From Acestrorhynchus altus (lineage: Eukaryota; Chordata; Actinopteri; Characiformes; Acestrorhynchidae), in assembly GCA_034509495.1 (NCBI GenBank), contig CM067503.1, positions 23,666,171 through 23,730,170 of the forward strand: a stretch of DNA of 64,000 nt, read 5' to 3'. Positions 56,111 to 64,000 of this stretch are shown in pieces. The translations under genes were made by a program, and so were the position numbers. Position 1 is the first letter of the stretch. Every line of letters begins with the position of its first letter. A model generated the notes under the pieces. It had not been told where the DNA came from. It did not search any database and was given only the letters and a program-made list of their open reading frames with translations.

Positions 56111-56528
56111 CAGATGGAAGAAAAAACACACGTGATACAGAGAGGTGGAAAAATAAACAGAGTAATATTCACTCAGACAGCTGACAGCACGGTCGGTCAT
56201 TATGGTTAAAATGTTTGGTTTTATGTTTAGAGTTTTAGTTTTTAATTGGATATAATTATTTGTATCAATTTATACTCCACAGGCTCTCTAATAAGTGCAC
56301 TTGAGGGATGTCCTCATGAAATATTCAATGGTTTTTATTTGAGGTTCTACAGAATCATGGCATTAAACAGTCAGCATATGTTCTCTCTGCCTTCAGGCCA
56401 TAATATGTAAGATATGGAGCACAAGAGAGAGTCACTGACATTTGCTTTTAAGGGTCTAACCTCATAAAACATATAAAAGTCAGGTACTGTCAGTTAAAAG
56501 TGAACATGTCTCTTTGTTGTTTGTTTGA
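56111..56528. other. Unique DNA, nothing recognised
   Basis: No supported gene or repeat. Confidence 0.4.
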
Positions 56529-56580
56529 TTTTTCCTGTTTTTCCTGTTTTTCCTGTTTATATATATATATATATATATAC
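56529..56580. repeat. TTTTTCCTG 9-bp tandem (3 copies) plus (TA)n
   Basis: Three 9-bp units then TA repeat from 56558 to 56579. Confidence 0.85.
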
Positions 56581-57120
56581 TTCTACAGCTGGATTGGACA
56601 CCTGTTGATTGGACATGATTAGAAAAGACACCTGTGTATATAAGGTCCCATAGTAGACAGTGTCATATCAGTAGCACAAACCAAGCTATGAAGTCTAAGG
56701 AATTGTCTGTACCTTGGAGAGAGGATTGTATAGTGACACAAATCTGGGTAAGGGTACTGAAACATTTCTGCTGTATTGAAAGTCCCAATGAGCACAGTGA
56801 GCTTGATCATTCATAAATGGAAGAAGTTTGGAACCAACACACTAGCTGTCCAGCCAAACTGAGTGATCATGGTTGGAGTCCCTTAGTCAGGGAAGTGATC
56901 AAGAACCAAATTGTCATTCTGACAGAGCTCTAATATTGCTCTGTGTAGAGAGGAGAAACCTTACAGAGGGAAAACCATTTCTGCAGCACTTCACCAATCA
57001 GGCCTATATGGTAGAGTGCCCAGACAGAAGCCACTCCTCAGTAAAAGGCACATGACAGCCAATCTGGAGTTTGCCAATAGGCATCTAAAGGACTCTCAGA
57101 CCACATGAAACAAAAATCAC
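56581..57120 (+). pseudogene. Tc1-like element, 5' part (family A, second copy)
   Basis: The leader ACACCTGTGTATATAAGGTCCCATAGTAGACAGTG matches the 13645 copy (ATCCCATAGTAGACAGTG), and AAGTCTAAGGAATTGTCTGT begins the transposase. GGAAGAAGTTTGGAACC encodes the WKKFGT block, and CAGCCAAACTGAGTGATC the PAKLSD block, as in the other copy. It has lost the left terminal repeat, replaced by the TA tract, and the catalytic core. Confidence 0.75.
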
Positions 57121-57539
57121 CTAATATGGCTTCATCCTACATATTATGCAAGGCACAATCAGATCCCACAATGTGGCAAAAGTGTCTTGATGCTGAAAGG
57201 TTAGGGTTGTGCTGCTAGGAAGACAGAGATAGTGGTATACTAATGTTATTATTAAGAGAAAAGACAGGTCTTAGATGACAGGTCTTAGACTAAGCTCTTT
57301 ATTTCATGCTGTATTCTCATAGTGGAGCTGTGAAAAGGTCATAACTTGGATCAATATAAAAAATAACTCTCAGTATGTCTAGGCTGGATAAGATGCTGAG
57401 CTATGTCAAATAATCCAATGCAAATGAACAACTGGAAAAAAGCAGCTTGCTTTTTGAGAACAGAGTGGAAGGAAAACTAAATCTAAATCAGCATATTTCT
57501 AAATATAGTCAAGTGATAAACCAATTCATTTCATTTATT
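57121..57539. other. Unique DNA with a short duplication
   Basis: ACAGGTCTTAGA occurs twice at 57264-57290. Otherwise nothing recognised. Confidence 0.4.
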
Positions 57540-57960
57540 TCTAAGCGGCCATAAATGAATCTGAAATTGAAAAAATGCTAATAAAGATTAAGAGCTATGG
57601 GATGATTGCACAAACCTGTAAACAACCTCTGTCTAACACAGGAATGTGATATCTATATTTCATTTCTGATTATATTCCCCTGGACTGTATGAATATTGGG
57701 CTCTGCTCTTTCCCTTGCTCAGATATTCATAATTGATTTCAATCTTTGCATACACAATATTTCTATTTTAAGATAATTTTGGATGCATGATTTTTGATGC
57801 CACACAATGTTCCCACTCAGAGCCTGTATCGGCAATGTATTCAGTCATAAATATTGATTTTCACTGTCAGTCATCTGCTACACACTCGCCATACATGCAG
57901 GGCTTGTGTCCTGACCCAAAGAGAAACAAAAATTGAAAAACCAAAGAGATGGTTCATATG
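57540..57960. promoter_or_regulatory. Candidate conserved non-coding element (unverified)
   Basis: Repeat-free block rich in regulatory-looking words (GCGGCCATAAATGAATCTG; GATATTCATAATTGATTTC; GTCATAAATATTGATTTTC; TGGATGCATGATTTTTGATG). No frame. Inference; one of the stronger candidates in the window. Confidence 0.4.
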
Positions 57961-58284
57961 GATGTAAAATCCTTAATTATTGCAACACATGTTTCTTCTG
58001 AGATCTAGGAATATCATGTGAAATTTACCCACCTTTTCTGCAGTAACAACCTCTACTCTTCTGGGAAGGCTTCATGCTAAGTGTTGAAACATTACTGCAA
58101 GGAAGATTTGATTGAATTTAACCCCACAAGAACATCAATGAGTCTAGTTACTGATGTTGGATGATTAGTTCTGCCACTCTAACAGACATCCATCCCTCAA
58201 TAAAAGGTAGTACCACTGTTCCACAGAACAATGCTAGGGGGCCTTATATCCCTCTAGCCTCTCTCTCGCAAATGAGTAGATGGC
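57961..58284. other. Unique DNA, nothing recognised
   Basis: No supported gene or repeat. Confidence 0.4.
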
Positions 58285-58900
58285 TTGTGAAAGCATTCAC
58301 TTCCTTGACATTTTTTGTGTTTTGTTACTTCACAACCCGGAATTAAAATAGATTATTTGAGGATTATTTTGCAACAAATAGGACAAAATAACAGAAAATA
58401 TCAGTGTTCACTCCCCTAAAGCATAGTGTGTAGTACATTGTAGAGCTCCCTTATGCAGCAATTACAGCTGCAAGTCACTTTGGTCTCTATGAGCTTGCTG
58501 TATCTTGCCACTTGGATTTTTGCCCATTCCTCAAGGCAAAACTGCTTAAGCTCCTTGAAGTTAGATGGTTTCCACTGGTGAACAACTTCAAGCTTGACAA
58601 CAGATTCTCAATTGGGTTAAGGTCTGGGTTTTGATTAGGCCATTCCAATACATTTACACATTTCCCCTTAAACCACTTGAGTGTTACTTTGGGTCATTGT
58701 CCTCTTGTAAGGTGAACTTCCATCTCCAGTTAAATCACTGACAGACTGAAACAGGTTTTGCTCAAGAATATCGCTGTATTTTTCACCATCCATCTTCCCT
58801 CCAAACATAATTTCTCAGTGCTTGTTGTTAAAATCATCTCCACAGAATGATTCTGCCATGAATACTTTCACAAGTCACTGTATTTCTTTGTCATTTATTC
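58285..58900 (-). pseudogene. Tc1-like element, 3' half (family B)
   Basis: The left edge is the 3' terminal region (AAGCATTCACTTCCTTGACA; TTTTGTTACTTCACAACCCG). Going right, TTTTTGCCCATTCCTCAAGG, TTCTCAATTGGGTTAAGGTC and GGTCATTGTCCTCTTGTAAGG are the minus-strand coding for the C-terminal transposase. There NPIEN-type sequence is read through the AATTGGGTTAAGG area (last catalytic E region) and the second catalytic D area through GGGTCATTGTCC. It stops near 58900. It complements the 5' half at 45475-46185. Confidence 0.75.
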
Positions 58901-59379
58901 TTGTCCCCTAACAAAGACAACCAGGTAAGTCTAGTTTTGCCAGACTCCCATTGGCAGCATTGGTATAGCATTTTTCATACAGGTGTTTCTGCATTTAACA
59001 ATGGGACAAAAAATAGAGATTATTAATAAAAAGAGCTCAAGCAGGCAGAATGTGCTTAGAAGAGCTGAATTTGTCCATAAAACAGCTATGAGCTGTATGC
59101 AGAAACAACTGCTAACTTGTACAGCTTCATTCTGAGAGGAGACCACTGCCACTGGCTCTAATCACATCATACTCCCTCTATAACACACTACTTAAAAAAA
59201 TAAAAATATATTATGTGGTGACAAGTTAAACTGACTTTCCTAACCTATTGTTAAATTTAAATACTTTATGTCAGACAGATAATGTATTATTGGGTTGGCA
59301 GTTCTGATATTTCAAAACTCCCAGATGGTTCCCTGAGCATGACTGCTGTGTCACAAGCTCCCTCTAGTTTTTGTAGTTG
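58901..59379. other. Unique DNA, nothing recognised
   Basis: No supported gene or repeat. Confidence 0.4.
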
Positions 59380-61057
59380 TCTGTTAATTGTGTGTCTGTG
59401 ACTTTTATTATATGGAACGTTGCACCCTCATTCTACAAATCAGATTGATGATCACTCACAGAAAACCTCCATTCATCTGGGCCACCCAGACACGTGCTCA
59501 TTGGAGATGCTGGAAAAGAGGTAGGAGAGTCAGGGTTCTTGTCAGGGTGAGACAGCAAACTCACCACCCACCTCTGCTCAGCATACTACTGGCAAATGTA
59601 CAGTCTCTGAACAAAAAACTAACCCCATTACTGTTTTGATCATGTGGACTGGGAGACTGTCTAACAGCACTGATGAACATGCTGGGTTTATTAGAAAGTC
59701 CATAGAGGATGTAGTGCCCACAAAGAAAGTTCATGTTTACCCCAATCAGAAGCCATTGCTCAACTGTGAAGTTCACACAGCTCTGGATACATGTACCACG
59801 TAAGTCTGGGAACACTGAGTATTGTCAAAAAAGCAAGCTATGCTTTCCGAAAGACCATAAAAGCAGCAAAATGTGAGTACAAAGACAAAGTGGAAGCACA
59901 GTTTAACTACCAGTGTCAGAAGCATCTGGCAGGGGTTAAACATAATCACAGCCTTTAAAGGGAACTCACCACCAGCACGAGTGCAAAGCTTCCAGACAAG
60001 CAAAACTCCTATGTTCGCTTCAGAGCCAATCACAGTGAGCCCATGGCTTCAAGCATGTCAATACCCACAAAGTCAGTGTTCTGTGGCGCATGCTTAGCAT
60101 GTGCACATCAGTTAGCAGGAGCCTTTGCAGTCATTTTTAACACCTCTCTCTCCCTCTTAATCTGGCCACAATCATCCCTGCTCCAAAAACATCCAGCATT
60201 GCTTAAATGACTGATGCCTCTGATCTCTGTCATGAGCAAGTGCTTTGAGAGACTGGTCAGAGACTTCATCTGCTCCTAATTGCCTGCCACTCTGGGCCCA
60301 ATACAATTCACATACAGGCAGAACAGATCCACTGCTGATGCAATTGCCTTCACACTGCACGTTTGTGAGAATGCTGTTCATGGACTACAGTTCAGCATTC
60401 AACACCTTCCTTACCCCGAGGCTCGAAATAAAACTCTGAGATCTCTGCCTGAACAGCTCTCTGTGCACCTGAATCCTAAACTTCCTAGTCGGACTAGACA
60501 CCAGAGCCTCTTAGGGCTGTGTGCTCCGGCCACTCCTGTACTCCATGTACACCCATGACTGCACAGCCAGACACAGCTCAAATGTCATAGTTAAATTTGC
60601 TGATGACATCAATCATTGGCCTGACTCCAATGAGGCAGCCTACAAAGAAGAGGTCAGCCTCCTGAAACACTGGTGCCAGGAAAACAACCGCTCTCTAAAC
60701 ATCAGCAAGATCAAGGAGCTGACAGTGGACTTCAGGAAGCAAATGAGCAAGCACTCCCCTGTTTCCATCAATGGAACCACTGTGGAAAGGGTCAGCAGCA
60801 TCAAGTTCATGTTGGTGTTTACATCTCAGAGGATCTCACATGATCAGAACACACCACATGTATAGTGAAGAAGGCATAACAGCACCTTTTCCACGTCAGG
60901 AGGCTGAAGAGCTTTGGTCTGAATCCTCACATCCTGAGGATGTTCTGCACCTGCATCCACATTAGCATCCTAATAGGCTGCATCTCCACCTGGTGCGGGA
61001 ACTGCACCGTTCTTAATGTAAGTTAATGTGTATATAATCTATTTACAGTATATATAT

Positions 61058-61073
61058 GATGTGTATAAGAGAC

Positions 61074-61075
<2 letters not shown>
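61058..61075 (+). other. Second Tn5 mosaic-end sequence (18 of 19 bases)
   Basis: GATGTGTATAAGAGACAG at 61058-61075 equals the mosaic end without its first A (T here). It sits between TATATATA on the left and a TA microsatellite on the right, in the same orientation and the same kind of context as the one at 7034. A library adapter left in the assembly. Confidence 0.85.
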
Positions 61076-61116
<41 letters not shown>

Positions 61117-61128
61117 TATAGATATATT
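61076..61128. repeat. (TA)n microsatellite
   Basis: TA repeat to about 61112, then imperfect GATATA units. It begins right at the end of the mosaic-end sequence. Confidence 0.95.
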
Positions 61129-61429
61129 CTTTTTTTCTTTTTCACTGACCCTTAAACCTGTGTAATGAGATGTGACAATAAACTTGATTTGACAAAGTGC
61201 ACTATATAGAGAGGGAATGCACTGAGACAGTATCTCATAGAGTGAACACTGTTGATTTTTGGAAGGGTGCTTTTACAGATTAAACATTAGGATAGCTTGT
61301 ACACACAGCTTGGATGCATGTTAACTGAGTTTGAACTGATTTGCAAAGATGTTTGAGATGCAGATCCACAGGTGAAAAGGATTAAGTTCAATTAAAGGTT
61401 CTAGTGGTCAGTAGTCAATGCTGGGCTGG

Positions 61430-61720
61430 GCCACTTAAGGCAGAATGCCTTGCTTCCAGCAGCAAAAAAGTTTCAACTTCATCCTCTTTTCTGATTTTTA
61501 ATACTGGGGCTGTCAGATTAATTTAGCAGAGTTTGAAAAGTTTAATATTTTGCAACAGCTGTGAATGACAAATGCATTTATTAATTTAGCCAGTCTAAGA
61601 TGAACTTACTTTGACTTTCTGCAGCTTTGTGTCAAGAGCCAGTCCTTGTGCAATCAGTAAGCAAAAAGGATTCTCTTCTGTTCAGCTTGTTATGTGATCT
61701 GACAGTAACTTTAACAATTG
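61430..61720. promoter_or_regulatory. Candidate conserved non-coding element (weak)
   Basis: Repeat-free block (CTGGGGCTGTCAGATTAATT; GACAAATGCATTTATTAATT; AGAGCCAGTCCTTGTGCAAT) without a frame. Weaker case than 57540-57960. Confidence 0.25.
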
Positions 61721-62446
61721 CTTTAATTTTGTGGCATGCCATAGATTTCACAGAGATGTTTCATAACATGGGTAGTGGCATTTCATTGTTACTCTAGTGA
61801 AATACATAAACAATACATGTTTCCATAGTCACGTGAAATATTATGTATTCTGTAAGTGTGGCACACTCACTGAGAAACATAGTAGCTCAAAGAAAGCTTC
61901 AGTTCTACAGTTCTACACTGATTCATTTTACTGAGAACATGCAGCTCACACTGCTGCAGGTCAGTGATTAAGGTGGATAAGGAGTGCTGTCCTGTAGAAG
62001 CCTGTTCAAACAAATTACTATCTTTACTTTTTCATGAGGTTAAAGAACCAATGAGGTTTACCAGTAAAGTGTCACAATGACTAAGATAAGATTACAATTA
62101 AACAGCTGCACAGGGTTGAACATAACCAGCCCAAAAGAAAGGAGGATACTCTTGCAGACAAGCAGCTTTATTAAGTAGTGTTTGTGTTATCGTGGCAAAT
62201 GCACAGCAGCGGGACTGAACTAGAAAATTGCATTTTCTGAAGAAGGTAATTGTACAGTTTAAGTGATTCTCAGGTAATTGCAAGTTCAATTCTTTTGAAC
62301 TTTTAATATGCTGTGCATAAGCAATGCAAAATTGCTCCTGACCTCAGAAGAACCAGAACAAACACCCTGACAGATACATCTGGCTTTATCTGGAACTTTA
62401 CATTCATATGATAAGTACATGGTTAAGTTCCACTGTCAAATTAGCT
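61721..62446. other. Unique DNA, nothing recognised
   Basis: No supported gene or repeat. Confidence 0.4.
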
Positions 62447-62707
62447 TGTGTGCAAAATCACTATTCAAAACTGTTATGTAGTCAGTTCTACCTCTGAGCT
62501 AGACCAAACATAATTAGTTCAGAGCATATGCATTTAAAATAACCAGTAGACTGTTCCTCTGAGCATTATATGTGGATAAAAGGTGTACAATTTACTTTGC
62601 TATTCAGAAAACTGACTGGAAAACTAGCCAACTAGCCAAATGAATTTGTTCTGCCTCAGAGGTAGAGCTGACTTCAAAACCATTTTTAGTAGTGATTTTG
62701 CACGTGT
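62447..62707. mobile_element. 260-bp foldback element with about 57-bp inverted arms
   Basis: The left arm (62448-62504: GTGTGCAAAATCACTATTC..., GTCAGTTCTACCTCTGAG) is the imperfect inverse of the right arm (62648-62706: CCTCAGAGGTAGAGCTGAC..., GTGATTTTGCACGTG). The loop is about 145 bases and does not code. This looks like a MITE, but the terminal bases and target duplication are unclear. Confidence 0.6.
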
Positions 62708-63940
62708 CAAAATAAAAAATTGTAATTATTGATTGCTAAGCAGTTTGATAGGAGCTGTTGCTAAGTAATGACTGGTTGGTTTGATAATGAGATTTATTTA
62801 GTCTGATGTACGGGTTGTTCTTAAACTACATTTGACTTTGCTAACACTACATTTTTAGTGAAGCACTTCTGGCTTGCATTTGCAGAACTAGGTTTTATTT
62901 TACTCTAGGTTTCAGCATTTTAATTGCTTTAATGCTCTCTAGTATTTGGTATATAATTTGGTACCAATTATATACCATTGTGTATTTCTAAGTGATACTT
63001 GGCAATCCCACTGGTTTCCTAGTTGGTATATAGTGGTGTATACCTGCATATTCCACATAAAGTACACCCCTGTGGTTCTCCATATTTTTCAAATGCTCAC
63101 TTAGGGAGTGATACAATAGATGGGCAACACCAAAGTGCCTCTCAGGGAGATGTGGAGATAGGGCAGCAGACTTTTTTAACAGTGCAAACAAAAAGAGGAC
63201 ATCATAAATGAATAGCAGGCTGTCAGCAGGAGAATTTTGGAGTGATGCTGTCTTGCCACAGGAAGTGGAGTATGGCAAAAAAAAAAAAGTGTGCACATAT
63301 CCCCAATGTAGTTGATCTGTGAAGACATGGCTGAAGCTTCTTAAATTTTGCATTGGACGTTAATGTAGATAACAACAGCAGCCATCCTTAAAGCCTGTCC
63401 ATTTGTTAGTCCATGATAACAGAAAACAATGTGCCATACATTGATTGAGGTGGTGGGTTGGTGGAGACTGGGCCGTTTACCCATTCAACAGCCCACACTT
63501 CATCACGAATATTCTCTAACTGGTCTGGTAAAATTAATGTTCCTAAAAAAACATAGTTAATAAATGATCACCTTCTAAGTAATTTTATGTATTAACAAGC
63601 GATTTAAAAACAGTAGTGGTTGTTGTTGCTGGTAGTTCTATGAAACACTAGACCTGGCAACAGACCTGACAGGCAGTCATTCACTGCAGCAAGCAGGCTT
63701 CAGCAAGCAGTAGTAGACATGAAGTTTACATGGACATAAGATGTCTATCTAGCCTAGTCTATCTAACAAGGAAACTTCAGATATCAAAATGGTTCAGGAT
63801 ACTGGAATATGTTCTGTTGCTTTGCATAATCTCTTTTCAGGTACATGCCCCACGTTGGTTTTGTTATATATGGGGAATCTGTATAAGTTCACTTTGTGTC
63901 AAACTATGGCTTTTAAAAGTGTTGCGCTTTGTTTTTTCAG
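62708..63940. other. Unique DNA with a 31-nt near-palindrome
   Basis: 62947-62977 forms a near-perfect palindrome around GGTACC. Open frames at 62988-63353 have no recognisable domain. Otherwise nothing supported. Confidence 0.4.
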
Positions 63941-64000
63941 GCAAAGTCCCATGTGACAAAACCCACCCAGCTTTGTCCTCACCAAAAGCAGTCGAAGGAG
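63941..64000 (+). CDS. Possible internal exon truncated by the window edge
   Basis: A strong pyrimidine-rich acceptor (TGCGCTTTGTTTTTTCAG) ends at 63940. The following 60 bases are open in two frames: AKSHVTKPTQLCPHQKQSKE (phase 0) and KVPCDKTHPALSSPKAVEG (the frame offset by two). Neither is a family I recognise. It may be the first or an internal exon of a host gene to the right. It could equally be chance, since CAG-ending pyrimidine tracts are common. Confidence 0.3.

Larger units (their letters stand above)
59380..61196 (+). pseudogene. Non-LTR retrotransposon (LINE) with endonuclease start, RT and 3' tail
   Basis: 59520-59640 encodes RVRVLVRVRQQTHHPPL and LSILLANVQSLNKKL (start of the endonuclease domain). 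59770-60000 gives the linker (FRKTIKAAKCEYKDKV-like). 60290-60370 gives FTYRQNRSTADAIAFTLHVC. 60340-60410 gives LFMDYSSAFNTF. 60520-60610 gives CVLRPLLYSMYTHD and VIVKFADDINHWPDSNEA, retaining the catalytic FADD. 60650-60800 gives HWCQENNRSLNISKIKELTV and DFRKQMSKHSPVSING. 60960-61015 gives SILIGCISTWCGNCTVL. The tail TGACAATAAACTTGATTTGA ends near 61196. The endonuclease is mostly deleted, frames shift and there are stops. The remaining C-terminus is replaced at 61030-61130 by TA-rich and adapter sequence. Clade not assigned. Confidence 0.8.

Overview
This window looks like a gene-poor, AT-rich stretch of a teleost fish nuclear genome. The evidence is the repeat content. There are many decayed Tc1/mariner transposons, fish-type non-LTR retrotransposons, Ty3/gypsy remnants, a SINE of the kind common in fish, dozens of dinucleotide microsatellites, and a palindromic dispersed repeat (1-430) that I associate from memory with otophysan fish (characins, catfish, knifefish). 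There is no bacterial-type gene organisation. No intact host protein gene is visible; the only candidate host coding sequence is a possible exon cut off by the right edge (63941-64000).

Layout. At 0.0-5 kb there are palindromic/foldback repeats, a dispersed repeat family (called R1 here) and three different Tc1-type remnants. At 5.8-7.1 kb there is an R1 copy, an AAT microsatellite, a unique segment that reads like conserved non-coding DNA, and a 19-base Tn5 mosaic end (a sequencing-library sequence) embedded in a GT/GA microsatellite. At 7.5-15.2 kb there are Tc1 remnants, an LTR-like segment, an almost full-length Tc1 with both ends (9529-10905) ending in a GATA microsatellite, and a LINE remnant. 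At 16-20.2 kb there are a small mariner-like MITE, a 42-bp tandem repeat, an LTR-like/GC-rich block, and one LINE inserted in another. The stretch 20.2-30.9 kb is mostly unique AT-rich DNA with scattered Tc1, R1 and microsatellites.

At 31.0-32.1 kb lies a broken open reading frame of a multi-copy, probably transposon-encoded protein family of unknown class. At 35.8-36.6 kb lies a broken Crypton-like tyrosine recombinase. The 36.6-48 kb region has a MITE, an internally deleted mariner (42425-43122), half a Tc1, and unique blocks. At 48.3-51.4 kb there is an LTR-like element, a 72-bp tandem array split by a LINE fragment, and a SINE split by about 520 bp. At 52.5-57.1 kb there are LINE tails, a gypsy pol remnant interrupted by a LINE fragment and followed by a Tc1 end, then another Tc1. 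At 57.5-64 kb there is a unique block, a Tc1 3' half, a LINE (59380-61196) carrying a second Tn5 mosaic-end sequence inside a TA microsatellite, a 260-bp foldback element, and the possible terminal exon.

Nothing here works as a pathway: the coding remnants are all mobile-element proteins with stops, frameshifts or deletions. I did not find a new functional system. The points most worth following are the two sequencing-adapter insertions (assembly errors), the unclassified 31-32 kb protein family, the Crypton remnant, several uncatalogued short repeats, and the blocks of unique sequence that may be distal enhancers of a gene outside the window.
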